DNA of 64,000 bases from Hyparrhenia diplandra (Eukaryota; Streptophyta; Magnoliopsida; Poales; Poaceae), in contig JADLZK010001183.1 in assembly GCA_015847255.1 (NCBI GenBank), positions 117,887 to 181,886 of the forward strand, given 5' to 3'. This document shows positions 23,449 to 35,278 of this stretch, in pieces. The notes below the pieces were generated by a model. The model ran no database searches, was not told where the DNA came from, and was given only the letters and a program-made list of their open reading frames with translations. Positions within the stretch are counted from its first letter, which is position 1. Every line of letters begins with the position of its first letter. Both the position numbers and the translations under genes were made by a program.

Positions 23449-23805
23449 GTAATGGTATTTCTCAAGTAGACGAATTATAATGTCATATCTCTAAACTTCA
23501 AAAATTGTAATGGTGTACATAAAAAACCTTTAATGTGTGTATGCATTGAAATTAGAGACACGGCATCTCATTGATACTAACTGTGCCAAGATAAAACAAA
23601 AATTTCTTAGCGCTCATTTGGTCTCAACTTCTAGGGTTGGATATCAAGAGCCAGATCGAAATAGTGAGCACCAACAGCAAAACCAAAACAGGTAAGCAAA
23701 GCCAAAGCCAAAGATACAATAAGATAACTTCGTTAAGACATAAAAGGTTTGGACACTCCATGGCGTACTCCAAGTACACAGACGAAAATTTTTATTCCAA
23801 AGACG
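23449..23805. other. Unit DNA matching 50815-51165
   Basis: A 350-bp non-coding stretch with a near-copy in another unit, including TATCAAGAGCCAG and GACATAAAAGGTTT. No gene. Confidence 0.6.
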
Positions 23806-24641
23806 CACTAGCACAGGAATGATTTTTCGGTGGCGGTCTTTTGATTTTCGAACCGCCACCAAGCTAGGGTCACGGAAAATAGAAGCATTTTTGGTGCGGT
23901 TTTTAATTACACCGGATAACCGCCCACGGTAAATAAATAAAAAATAATAATAAAAAGAAAAATCCAACTCGAACCCTAACGGGCCCGGATCACGGGCTGT
24001 CAAGCCCGTTAGGGGTCCGGTGCCGCCGCCGCCGGCGCCAGCCCTGCCGCCCGGACGCGGATCCAGCAGCGCTCCCGCCGCCGGGCCCGCGGATCTCGGG
24101 GAAGGAGCCCGCCGCCCGCGCCTGGAACTCGGGAAGGGGGGGCAGCCGCCGCCGCGCTGGATCTCGAGGATGGGGTAGCCCGCGCCCGCCTCGGGATGGG
24201 GTAGCCCCCCGCCGGTGCCGGATCTCGGGATGGGGAGCCCCGCCACCGCCGCCACCCAAATCCGCGCCGCCACCGCCTCGGGGATGGGGACTGCCGCCGC
24301 CCGAGCATGTGGAGTGACGGGGGAGGGAGTTGGCGTCGGGAGGAGACGCATCGGGGAGGAGACAGGGGAGAGAGGTGACCCGATTTTTGGTGCAGTGCGG
24401 AATCTGAAAACCTAAGTCAGCACTTCCTCCCTCTCTCTATATATATGAGCATGATTTTTGGGCTTTTCTCTGGGCTTTTGGGCTGGGTGTTTGGGCCACA
24501 TTAACCGTGACGCTTTTATAACCGTCGTGGTTAATAAAAAAAACCGCCACGTTAATTGGAGTATTAACCGTGACGGTTTTCTAAATAACCGCCACGGAAA
24601 ATCATTTGGAAAGGTTGTGCAAAATCATTTATCTAGTAGTG
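23806..24641. mobile_element. Short non-autonomous CACTA element
   Basis: Left end CACTAGCACAGGAATGATTT and right end, reverse complemented, CACTACTAGATAAATGATTT. Subterminal words such as ACCGTGACGG, CCGCCACGG and GGTGGCGG occur in both halves in both orientations. The 3-bp flanks are ACG and ATG, an imperfect duplication. The GC-rich centre (24000-24380) has open frames on both strands but no transposase. Its subterminal words are shared with the CACTA at 45328-48068. Confidence 0.78.
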
Positions 24642-25063
24642 ATGCACATACATTCTTGGCGCTGGGAGCAGAGCTTGGAGCTAGGATGATTGCTAGTGGC
24701 TCGGGCCTCGGGGTTTAGAACAACATTCTTGGCGCTCTGTTCATCCTTGAAGCCTTCTAGCATGCCCGAGATCCTTTTGTTGCCTGAGGAAACTGTCCTC
24801 GAGCTGCACCCCTTGAGTTTGATGATGGCCATCCTCTTCTTTTGGGGTCATCTTGGCAAAATTGGCTAGGCGGGAAATTAACGACCTCATGATCATCATC
24901 CTCCAGCATCATCAGCACTTCCTTTTATAGGGACGGCTCCTATGACACACACCTTATTAGGCATGCTGCTGTTTTCTAAGCTTGTGTAATTGGTTTTCGT
25001 GCCACTGCGGCTTGCCAAACTTGCATAGTTATGTGTCACATACGCTATTGCCTCATTTTTAAT
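24642..25063. other. Unit DNA holding the empty target of Copia-1
   Basis: Matches 990-1021 joined to 7565-7960. The GGATG at 24684-24688 is single and continuous with its flanks, as expected of the pre-insertion site. A coding-like minus-strand frame is broken by stops. Confidence 0.7.
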
Positions 25064-26008
25064 GAGCCCTTCTACAATACTTGATTTTGCCTACCATTGC
25101 CTCTCATTGCCTTCTCTAAATTCTTTTTCATTTGAAAGGGTAACCATGTCATTAAACACCGCTAAACAATAATTACATCGCCACCCCTTCACTAACCCGA
25201 CGCGTCCCCAACCCCGCAAGATCGCGGGCGAGGACCCAGCGCCGCCCCCAACCCCCGACTTCAGCCGGGGACCCATCACCGACGCCCGCCCGCCCGCCAT
25301 CGCCGTCGCCTGGGCGGTTCGCCCGCAGGGGCGCGAAAGACGCCACCATCCTCTCCCCCGCCATAGCAGCTGCCTCTCCCTCGCCGGCATCCTCTCCCCT
25401 CCCCAAAACCGCCGCCACCGCCCTCGCCGACAGCGCCCGCCCGACATAGCACACTCACGCCGGGCGTTTCGTCCTGTCCCCGTGGGAGAACTCCTGATCC
25501 GCCACCGATTAGCCGCCGAAGAACTCTCGATCTGCCAGCGATTCGCCGCGTGTCCATCGTCAGCGTCGGCGTTCGTCCCCTCTCCCCGTGGAGAACTCTA
25601 TGTTCCGCCCGATCGATCCCCAATCGAAGAAGGCCAAGGTTGCTATCCTATACACGTGTTTTGAATTCGATTCATCTCATATTCCATGATTTGGGAATGC
25701 AGCAATGCATTTGTTTTGGATTTGTTGCATGAATTATTTGATGCCCATTTGAAAGTTGAACCTCTGTTATAGAATGATACTTAAATTTGTTGCATGAATT
25801 ATTTGTTGATCTTGTCAATGTTTTTGTAATTAATCTTGGAGGCACAATCTAGTAATTAATCTTGGAGGCACAATCTAGTTTACTGTTATTGTGTAATCTG
25901 TAGCGTTCAGATTATTCAGGGGTGTTGCATTGATATGCAGTGTTTGAAGTGAAAGATCTTTAGGATAGGACTGTAGCAAAAAAAAAAAAAAAAACTTCGA
26001 TTCTTGAA

Positions 26009-26910
26009 GTGAAACTATCTTTGTTTTGGATATATTGCAGTATTGTTGTCCAAAATGTAGTCCCTAGCCGCTATTATCGAATTGAAGCTGATTTGCGTGT
26101 GCTAGAGGAAACACTTTTGGCTTTGGAACATTCTCCATCCTTAGCGATTAATACTTTGTCCGGTCCCGATATTATTGCTATATATCATGCTAGATGATTT
26201 TGAAACCAAAGGCATATGACATGGTTTAGCTTTCTCCGCCCCGTAATCCAAGATTGATTATAGATTTCTAAAGCATGGATCATGGACCATGCTGTTGTTG
26301 CATTACAAACTACATCATGCAAATGGGTGTTGTGATAGCAAAAGAGTGGTAGAATTAATGCTCAAAATGCTCTAAAAAATTTAAGTATCTCGAGTAATTG
26401 AAGAATGATCTGAAGAAACAACCGGAGGAGGCTCGATCTAAGGGCATCACCACTGTCGGGGCACTTGTTGTCATAAATCCAGAAATCCAACAAGCTGAAC
26501 CGGATGGGCATTACTGCCGGGGGCGCTTGTTGTCATAAATCCATGAAATCCAACAATTTGAACCGGATATGGGAGAAGGAATTGGATAATGAGGTAGTGA
26601 GGTGCCGTCCTAGGCCCCGGTCAGCTTTTAAAGAGGGCTTTTATCTAAAAACCTTTGAAAGTAAACATGTTCGAAAAATCTCAGTATGAAGCCAACAAAT
26701 AATTTGCGACTTAGAGTATATAGATTCATACCTAGTTTGCAGCTAGTAGATCATACAATTCATGAAAGCATACATGATTTTCCTAATCTATTTGGCCGTG
26801 ACATTGCAGATGAGGACTTCCTATCTTCCTCCATGGATCTTGGTGGATGGGCAACTGGTTTAAGCTGCAGGTGCTTGGTAATAGAGGTAGAGAGTAGCAT
26901 ATTAGCATAG
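26009..26910 (+). other. Exon-like segments inside MULE-B, unrecognised
   Basis: Two short open frames (26009-26197 and 26686-26910) follow a TTGCAG and lie in otherwise AT-rich DNA, as exons in a captured gene might. They encode ordinary-looking mixed sequence with no motif I recognise. A 17-base A-run precedes them (25978-25994). Confidence 0.25.
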
Positions 26911-27584
26911 CATGTAGAGAGTCATTAGCTGTGCATGCAGTTGTCACTTGTGCGCCTTGTAATTATACCCTCTTGCGTGATGATAATTCCGGTTGCCATC
27001 ACCGCTGACCGTTGTGAAGATCTTTGGATCACAACGGCGACAACGAAGATGCTTTATTTGGGTGTGCATTGCGGGATGGTGAAGAGATGTCAATGTAGTG
27101 ATGTGTTCTGTCTGTGATTTGAGACGCTAAATACCTTGTAAACGAAAGTCTGAATTTCTTGCATAATTCAAATTGGCAATGTTTTTTTTTTTTTTTTTTG
27201 ATAACAAAATTGGCAATGTAGTGCTCTGGTCTACCTGAGTTGCAGCGAAATGCCTAATATACTCGCACTTATTGCCCTGTCTGTCCCCCTGTTCACATTT
27301 TGCCCACAAACACAAAAAGCAAAGCAAGAACGCAAGCAAGCTCTCTGTCGGTCACAATTTAGGGCACCACACATGCACGGTGAATTGATGATCCGGCATA
27401 ATTCAGATTCAGAGCACGCCATGGCCTCTACATAAATACGCAAACTGAAAACACCTATCGAAAAGCACCTTGGTAGCACAATCGTATTATGCCTTCACTT
27501 TAACGCACGACTCCCAGGATCGAATCTTATGGGAGCCATTATTTTTTTACTCTTTTTTTATTCTTTTGCTATTTATATCACATT

Positions 27585-27585
<1 letters not shown>

Positions 27586-27621
<36 letters not shown>
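27586..27621. repeat. Poly-T tract
   Basis: More than 30 consecutive T. Other such tracts: 27183-27199, 34361-34400 and around 58735-58751. Confidence 0.9.
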
Positions 27622-27627
<6 letters not shown>

Positions 27628-27755
27628 TTGTGTGTGAGCATGGCAGTAATATTCTAATGAATTTGTGAATGTGGAACTACACATCCCACACATTGAACTA
27701 TATATCTCACTTAGTAACATTGAGTATATGTGAGACATGTATGCTTCACTAAGGT

Positions 27756-28470
27756 GTGTATCACCACTATCTCCAAATCATCTGAAACTTTAATAGGGTG
27801 TTCATGGATCCAAACTAAGATGTTATGTGCATTTGTGCAATTTTTGGAGCAAGTATACCTATTATTGTAATTATTTGTTGATTTAGTAAAGAATAAATGT
27901 TAAAAATACCTAACCTAGGTAGAAAAATCTAAAAACTTGCATTGACACACCATTTTAGTGTATAGTCGTGATAAAAAGTTTCAATGGATTACGACAAAGT
28001 GGTGGTGCACATCTTCACAAAGGCATACACATCTCACTACGACCAATGTGGCTATGCGAGAGATATCAAATGTGAGATATGTGTATCACCACTACCTCCA
28101 AATCATCTAAAACTTTGATAGGGTGTTCATGGATCCAAACTAAGATGTTATGTGCATTTGTGCAATTTTTAGAGCTAGTATACCTATTATTGTAATTATT
28201 TGTTGATTTAGTAAAGAATAAATGTTAAAATACCCTAACCTAGGTAAAAAAATCTAAAAACTTGCATGGATACACCATTTTGGTGTATAGTCCTGACAAA
28301 AAGTTTCAATGGATTCTCGACAAAGTGGTAGTGTACATTCTCACAAAGGCATACATGTCTCACTACGACCAATGTGACTATGTGAGAGAAATGTCGTCAC
28401 ATGTGCTATATGTGTATCATCACTATTTTCAAATCATTTCAAACTTTAGTACTATGTCTATGGAGCGAAA
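27756..28470. repeat. Tandem repeat, 325-331 bp unit, about 2.2 copies
   Basis: The word GTGTATCACCACTA starts at 27756 and 28081, and GTGTATCATCACTA at 28412, giving periods of 325 and 331 bp. The first two units are similar throughout; the third is truncated after about 60 bp. It is non-coding and inside MULE-B. Confidence 0.85.
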
Positions 28471-29122
28471 ATGAGGTGTCTATACAAAAACAAATTACAA
28501 AAAATTAAAGAACATAGAAAAAAAAAAACAAAACAACAAATTTAATACAAACAATGAATGTTAAAAAATATGGGCTAGCACGGTTCGAACCTGGGAGCCT
28601 ATGGTTCATAGTCAATTGGTCAAACCATTGGGCTATTGAAATATTTTCAATATAAATCGAGACTGAGTTTATTTGAAACAAAGATATGGACAACCCAACG
28701 ACGCTGAGTGGCCCATTTTCGCCTCCCATGCCCAATTGTCGAGCCTACCCAACGATAGGACATAAAAAATCTCAACCGTATTACTGTAGAGGATACTTGC
28801 ATTGGTGGCCAACAACATGACTGTCTGCGTTCTGTAAGAAAAAAAGATGTTGTTTAGCAGTATGTTATGAACCTAATATAATTTGCCTGTTGGACACTGC
28901 AGCATATACATGCCATTGGTTTCATCACAGCACATGATCGGAGCCGACAAGTCAACCTCAATAACAATCACCAACCAATCAGGCGTTATATAGGTACCAA
29001 ACCTCTAAACAAATCAGTTCATTGTCGTCTGGCAGAAAAAATTACAAGCACCTGAACCCATACGGCAGAAATTCAGACACTGCCTATACCTAGCGATTCA
29101 AAATTACAAGCACCTAAAGCAC

Positions 29123-30184
29123 CTAGCGATTCATTGTCGCATCTTCTGCCTTCCCTGTTGTTGGTATTTTGTCATCGACATCACTTTCCAAACCCTGTAG
29201 AAGCGATGCATAATTACTTTAGTCATCCAACATTTGCTTCTATTCTCTAGGTATGCAAGCCTTCATTTTCGGCGAACTGCTTACTTAAGTTTATAATCTG
29301 CAATAACATGGAGTAACCAACATCACGTATCTTTATCCAAGGTGCTATAAGGCAAATTCTAAATTATTAGCAATGATTAACAATACAGAACAAATTAAAA
29401 TATTTCAGGGTCCAGGAAAATCTGGAATGCTAAACTTAGATGAGTCAGTTTACAGTTCAATATCCCAAATGGTATGAGGGCCTGACAAGTGAACTACCTG
29501 CTCGGAGTAGGAGTATATACAGAGGTAGTACACATATGTGCCTGTGCTTCCTCAAAGTAGTCCACCAAAAGTCATATGCTCACCTGAACAACTTGCATTT
29601 AAGATATTTTGTTAGCTTAACTTGTCACGACAGTCACTCTGCATTTTGTTCTGCTTCTAGGAGATGAATTACAGAAGGAAGGAATTTCCATTACAGCATG
29701 TGCATGTTGCTGAACTACATCTGACAGTTGCTCACCAATGGATGACTTAGAAATATGCTTGACTGAAATTCTTAATCTAAATATGTGTCGGATTCATAGA
29801 GGCTTTTCTGTACTAACCAGACTGTATGAACGTTAACAGTGGCGAAACATATTGTTGGATCTAACAATCTCTCATCAGTGGCTGACCAACAAACATGATT
29901 ATATACCAACTGTGTATTGCTGTATTACACCTGGAGACAATTAGTGGATGATAAAATAAGCAAGCACAATTAATTATTCAGCTCGATCTGGTATTGATCC
30001 CGTGAATGTATTGTGATCCAACACGCTGCAAGAATTTTCCCAATAACTTGTCACCAGGAGTATAGCAGAAGGAAGCACAAGCACAGGAGAGCCGCAGCAA
30101 TACCGAATCATCCGAGGCAGATTCAGAGGTCCTGACGAGAAGCACGCAGAGGAAGGAGACCATGAGCTGCCTCGCCATCGACAT
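29123..30184 (-). pseudogene. Possible captured secreted-protein gene in MULE-B
   Basis: A frame opening at 30184 begins with Met and a hydrophobic run typical of a signal peptide, then loses similarity to anything known after about 25 residues. In another frame just downstream (near 30000) a short NTFTGSIP resembles a leucine-rich-repeat piece. A final exon-like block at 29194-29123 follows a CTACAG acceptor and ends in TAG. Taken together this could be parts of one captured gene, possibly receptor-like, but the link is inferred and the frame is broken. Confidence 0.3.
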
Positions 30185-30967
30185 GTGCCGCCCTCCCCCG
30201 CCGCCGAGGCGTGGAAGGCCGGGCGAACGGCGGCGCAGCCGGCCGGCGCCGCACGGGAGGTGTGAGCGGGATGGATAGCCGACGATTCGCGGGTGCGAGC
30301 GTGCGGTGCTCGGGAATCCAGATCATGGTAGGGGCGGAGCGGTGCCGCGCCTCGCCCCTTCATCGGGCGGCGCCGCAGCTCCCGTGAGCAGAACACGGCG
30401 CGGTGGAACCCTAGAATGAGCGGGACGGATGGTCGACGCAGCCGAGGGTGACAGCCCGCGCAGCTCCAGCCCGCTCGGGCGGTGGCTGCTCCTCTCCTCG
30501 CTCGCTCCCCGAGTCCTCTTGCGGACGCCTCGAGCGCCACGCCGGGCGGATCAGCTGCGGCGGCGATCCCCAACCACCGGTGCCGCCCGACCGACAAATG
30601 ATAACCCTAGAACGAGGCGTTATTGAAAAAACAAATCTAACTAACTACAGTAGTTATATTATCCACCCTAACTATACTAGATAAAACAATATTTTGTGTT
30701 TATGGAGTTACCATTTTACCCTTGATAAAAAAAAAAGAATTACAATAATGCAATTACCGCCCATTCTTAACCTCTTCATTTTGTGGAGGCATTGAGAGGC
30801 AATTTTGCTCCTATGACCCTTGTCGCCATAGGCACAACAGAGGCAATTTTTGCCTCCATGCCTTTGCCTCCCATTGCCTACAGCCTTTATAGCCGTCCGA
30901 TCGGCGCTCTCGATCGATATCAGCCATCGAATTTTTCCTCAATTATTATAGAAAATTTCTTTTTAAT

Positions 30968-31657
30968 TATCACTATTTTTTTAAAAATGTGGTAACCATA
31001 TTTTGATCGCTATACTTTTGGTGATAAGCAGCAGCAGCAGCGAGAGCAACTAACGCTGCAACTCAGGATGAGGTGCATCAAGCTAGCAACAGTAGGATCA
31101 AGCCATGATCACCATGGGGATTGAGAAAAGGGCGCGAGGGGAAGCAGCAGCTGGAGGGGAGAGAGGAATTCAGGGTGCGGAAGAAGCATTGGGTTGGGGG
31201 GAGGGAACCGGTGGCTAGGAACGGGAGAGGAGCATTGGGGGCTAGGGTGACGCTTTTGTATACATTCATGGTTTGGATTTGGGCTGTATAAACTTCTATT
31301 GGGGCTCTTTTAGCCTGCTTTAACGAGGCCTTACAGATAATAGAGGATTGGAGCTAGCAAGGCTGCAGTGGCGTGTCATTCGGCGTTGTAACAGACAACG
31401 GGCATAGATGAGAGTTTTGATATTCTGGGACCTGGATGACATTGAAACTTTCGAGGACCATACTGAGACCCAATAAAAATGTAGTGAGACACAGCCATAC
31501 ATTGCTTAGTTATCTGAATGAAAGTTTGTAAGTTTGGAGTCAAGAATAACATAGCGACTTAAGTTTCGGGACCGGTAGTAGAGGTAAACATCCTATTATT
31601 TTTAAGAAAACACTAAGGGACAGTTTATATCCGCTCATTGGCCAGATCAGAGCCGTA
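30968..31657. other. 3' flank of the DEFL-2 unit; no gene
   Basis: 31250-31600 matches 8120-8610. 31020-31240 is purine-rich with nothing recognisable. Confidence 0.5.
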
Positions 31658-32037
31658 CTAGGGGCATGTATCGCACCAGCATTGAAAAAACCAACATTCG
31701 CCGGCCATGATCTCGGGGCTTTCTTCTCGGCATATATCATCGCAATCGACATTATTGTCCATACTCCAGCACAATCCGTGATAATTGCCACTCAGCTGTT
31801 GCTGGCATGTTACAACCTACGTGTATGCTGGCATTGAACATACTAGCACATGCAAAAACATGGTTAATTAGCTAAAAGATTAATTAAACCAATATATTAT
31901 AAGTTTCGCGCACTAGCCAATTCACCGCCAAAAGACACTTATATTTCCAACAGTTCATATATGTGCACATACATACCATCAAACACGATGACAATTAGGA
32001 GCGCGACTGCATAAAGATTCTTCCCTGAAGGAACCAT
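31658..32037 (-). pseudogene. DEFL-2: defensin-like gene with one premature stop
   Basis: Exon 1 is 32037-31977 (61 nt, signal peptide) and exon 2 is 31842-31658, with the same GTATGT donor and CTAG acceptor as DEFL-1. The total is 246 nt and stays in frame, but codon 8 of exon 2 is TAG (31819-31817) where DEFL-1 and DEFL-3 have CAG. Beyond it all eight cysteines are present with spacing C-x11-C-x8-C-x3-C-x11-C-x4-C-x1-C-x2-C, one residue longer in the first loop. So the gene has a single disabling change and otherwise shows no decay. A different acceptor could in principle skip the stop, but none keeps the frame with exon 1. Confidence 0.8.
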
Positions 32038-32132
32038 TGGTAGCAAGTTTTTTCCTTTTGGTGGAAGTTTTGTACGTTGAAGAAAAAGAATTAGCAAGGA
32101 GGTTGGTGGATGATCAAGTGAGGAGAAATCCC

Positions 32133-32146
32133 ACAATATATATATA
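32133..32146 (-). promoter_or_regulatory. DEFL-2 TATA-like box
   Basis: A TATATATATAT run about 100 bp upstream of the ATG, at the position of the DEFL-1 TATA. Confidence 0.55.
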
Positions 32147-32603
32147 AATGACATGCCTAGTGTTTTCCATGGTAGAAGCATAAACATACGTTCATATCCT
32201 CCTAGTGTTTTCCAACAGAAGCTGGCCGGCCTGAGTAGCAAAGCTGGGTCTGGTGGTGTCCATCTCACTGCAGCTCAGTCTTTTTAGTGTTTAGCTTAGG
32301 TAGGTAGGTAGATAGCGACCTGGTTTTATTGTTTCTTCCTTCACATTCAGCAGTTATGTCAATATGTCAATATATACGTCATAAACCTTTTTGTTTGTTC
32401 GTAAAACTTTATTGCAAACACGATGTTTTACACGTATAATTAAACAAAGGGGCTGTGAGGTTGAACTGGATCGGAGTTGTGCCAAAGGTTGCAGCTGCCG
32501 CATCACAGGGGATGCAGGCTGGCACAGTCCAAGAGTTCATTATGTATGAGATGTGTTTGTTGATGGACTCCGTAACCTCATCTAAAACTTGTTTTCGTAT
32601 AGG

Positions 32604-33534
32604 TGTTGACACTCAAAAATGGCGTGGTCTAAGTCACGGTAAAAATCCAGACTTAGTCAAATTCTCGAGGAGGTTCGAAAAGGGCTCTTCGGAATGCGAC
32701 CGACTCACTGGCGCGTCGGTCCAGCGTCCGTCCTAGCGTCCGGTTAGGTCGCGCCCACGATCGGGTTTGCAGACCTTTTCGTTAAACCCGATCCGGACGC
32801 TACCGACCGGGCGTCCGGTCAACTCCTCCGTGAGTCCGGTCAGTCAGCTGGAATCGAGGATGATTTTCGGGGCATCGACCGAAGCACTCATGCGTCGTCC
32901 CGGTCCGGCGTCCGTCCCGGGGTCCGGTCGGGTTGCGCCAGCGATCGGGCGCAGACCTTATGGAAAACCGACCGGACCCGTCGACCGGTGTGTCCGGTCG
33001 GGGCCTATTCGGCGTCCGGTCGGCCCGACGCGCAGCCCCGTGTCCGTCACGAGATCCGAACCGATTTGTTTCCAATCGTGTTTAGGTCGGTTTTGATGCT
33101 TGGAAACGTTCAGGGACGGTTTCCTAAAAGGATAAGACCACCCTCCTCTATATAATAAAGAGGTTCATGACCGATTTGATCCCATCTACATCCAATCGAT
33201 AACCAATCTATCTCCTGTCCCGTTTGTAGGTCATCTTCTTCCCTCAACCCCTCTACGTTGCTGTTCGGCGGCGAACTCCGCGTTCTTCGTCGGCGTTCTA
33301 GGCGGCCACGCTGGTCCTAGAGCACCCCCGCGTGCGTCCTCCCGACAGGTCTTCCCGGAGGTGCGTTGAGGTTCTTTCAGCCGTCACCGAGCTCTCTGGC
33401 GCCCCTACCGATCCCTAGATCGGTTTGGGCTGCCACGCATGCGGTGCTTTCGCTGCTTCAAGGTTGTGTGCAACCTTCGTGGACGCCCAAGGCCCTCCGG
33501 TGTGTCGGTGTGAAGCCCTAACCCGGCGTCAACA
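32604..33534 (+). mobile_element. Solo LTR in the DEFL-2 upstream region
   Basis: Ends TGTTGACAC and CGTCAACA, flanked by a perfect 5-bp duplication ATAGG (32599-32603 and 33535-33539). A CTATATAATAAAG box near 33150 suggests plus orientation. The DEFL-3 unit has the uninterrupted site, CGTATAGGTCCG (55961-55972). The 931-bp body has no genes. Confidence 0.93.
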
Positions 33535-34360
33535 ATAGGTCCACTTTGTCAACACAGACTTCATTGTGATGTGCCCGCGGTGACTTCTGGAATCCACTAA
33601 TCAAAGCTGTGCTAGAGAGAGACGGACTGGCAAGCCTGGGTGCTAAAACTGAACTGTGACGCTTCATACAAGGCTGTGGAGCTAGTTGTTAGGAAGCTGG
33701 GGATTTGTTTAATGAACTGAAGTTTGCTGGAGTTGGTAAGCTCCAAAGTATAGATAAGCTGATACTGGAGAACGATGCTGATCAAACAAGCTTTTGGCTA
33801 AATCTGAAGTATTATGTGATAGATCGGAGGAAGGCCCAGTGAAATTGGAGGAAGGCCCAGTGGATGAACTCAAGTCCCCATGTGGATTTATTTTGTGTGG
33901 AATGTCTTATTCGCATGACAGGAAAAAAAAACTATGAAAAGTAGCTGTGGAGTACTGGTATATAATGCAACTGTTCGGTACTATCTGATGCTTATTTATT
34001 TGATTGTCGCTCAGAATCATATGTTGTTAAGATGAGTAACCATTCAGTGGGCCTGTTGGTTTTAGCCCATTTCTTTTTTACTCTTTTCTTGTTTTGAAAT
34101 GTTTGAACCTTCTGAAGCAACACACGGGCATCTACCAGTGATATGTGATGAATACATCTATGTAGGAGTATGCACCGAAAGAAGTCAAGGGCGGGCCCGT
34201 AAATCTTTTTGCATATGATTCAGTGATTCAAACTGCATGCTGTTTGTACATAAGTTCCGTTTGGTAGAGCTCCCACCAGCTCTAGCTTCTCTGACAAATT
34301 CTCGGGAACTCTTTTTACATGCCCTCTCTCCTTCTCACATAGCTAGTGGGAGTTGGTGAA
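33535..34360 (+). other. Conserved unit segment downstream of the solo LTR
   Basis: 33580-33900 matches 11985-12250 and 56285-58530, with degraded reading frames. 34090-34360 shows nothing firm; a phrase near 34115 resembles a decayed Helitron 3' end. Confidence 0.4.
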
Positions 34361-34363
34361 GCC

Positions 34364-34403
<40 letters not shown>

Positions 34404-34753
34404 ATCATCGGCTAATTCAACACCAAAACTTAAGCTGAGATACTTATATTTCCAATAGTCTATTTATGCATGTGCACTACATACCAGCGTGTGCAGGAGC
34501 GTGATCGTTTTGACACTCTGGGACAGGCTGACATAGGAAATTAAAATAATTTCAAGGACCATATTAAGATACCATAAAACTATAGTGAGATGCGAACATA
34601 CATTGTTTCGGTATCTGGACGAAGGTTTTACAAGTTTGGAGACTGAAATGACATGGCGATACAAGTTTAGGGACCAGTAGCATACTTTACTCTATGTTCA
34701 ACTAGCACAAGTAACCCATGCTGTTATTTTTGAGAAAACACTATATGAATTAT
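34361..34753 (-). pseudogene. Relic of a further DEFL unit (intron and 3' flank only)
   Basis: After a poly-T tract, 34403-34495 matches the DEFL intron from its middle to the GTATG donor. It then switches directly to the 3' flank sequence of a DEFL unit (34490-34753, matching 8358-8620). Both exons are missing. This records a deletion joining two units. Confidence 0.6.
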
Positions 34754-34870
34754 GGAATATGCTCCGGTACTCCCTTCTTAAAAAAATTGCACGAATCTTA
34801 AAGCACGAACTTGGATCCCGCCTAGGCCTGGCCCGTCCAGCTGCTGACCCGAGCCCAGCCCACAGTCCAG

Positions 34871-35278
34871 ATGGGAATTGACGTTGCCGTGACTCCGTTG
34901 TTCCCATCGTCCGTCCGTGCGTCCCGTGATTTTTACTCTATATCGCTCCCTCACAGCTGGACGGCGGCGACTCCGGGCATACCCGCCGGCGGCGATTACT
35001 GGGCAGCGGGCGGCCATGCCACCGGCCTCCGCACCTCCATCGACCTCGCGGCGCCTCGTTCCGCCTCCGTCCGCGCCCCCGGTCTACGCGCCGCTGGCTT
35101 CCACGGCGCAGGGCACACCGGCCGGCAGCGATTCTCGGGCAGCGGCGGCCAAGGCACCGGCGACAGCAACCCCATCGTGCTCGTCGCACCTCCTTCCCCT
35201 TCCGTCCGCGCCCCCAACGCTCGAAGCGCCAGAGGCCGCCGCATGTGCCGAGGACTATCCTGGCTGTGCTATCTGTAA
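34871..35278 (+). other. GC-rich open frame in Pack-MULE-C, unrecognised
   Basis: A 135-codon frame, Ala/Pro/Arg-rich, followed by an intron-like stretch with GGTAAAAG and CCTCAG signals (35300-35333). The overlapping frame at 34917-35300 is equally open, so composition alone may explain both. An inverted second copy at 36640-36850 has frames too. I assign no function. Confidence 0.25.

Larger units (their letters stand above)
25064..30959. mobile_element. MULE-B, large Mutator-like element related to MULE-A
   Basis: The left end matches the reverse complement of the right end of MULE-A, and the right end (30730-30959) matches the reverse complement of 8622-8850, so this is the same family in opposite orientation. 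The flanks share TTTTTAAT (25056-25063 and 30960-30967), an 8- to 9-bp duplication. The interior includes GC-rich blocks near each end (25190-25640 and 30000-30640), intron-like AT-rich DNA, a tandem repeat and what looks like a captured gene. No transposase frame was found, although later insertions inside it cannot be excluded. Confidence 0.75.

Noticed and set aside
27756..28470. CRISPR array or centromeric satellite
   Set aside because: Two and a fraction long repeats in a plant MULE; no spacers, no array-scale copy number.
28570..28640. tRNA or SINE-like sequence with a GGTTCGAACC B-box on either strand
   Set aside because: The acceptor ends do not pair, no convincing A-box or cloverleaf forms, and the reading is within MULE-B.
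30000..30640. A 207-codon minus-strand frame as an intact gene
   Set aside because: The frame is low-complexity Arg/Ala/Pro; the signal-peptide reading lies in a different frame, so the long frame is probably a shadow.
34105..34135. Helitron-like 3' end phrase, also at 44258-44290
   Set aside because: The hairpin is broken and the terminal CTRR is absent; at best decayed relics.
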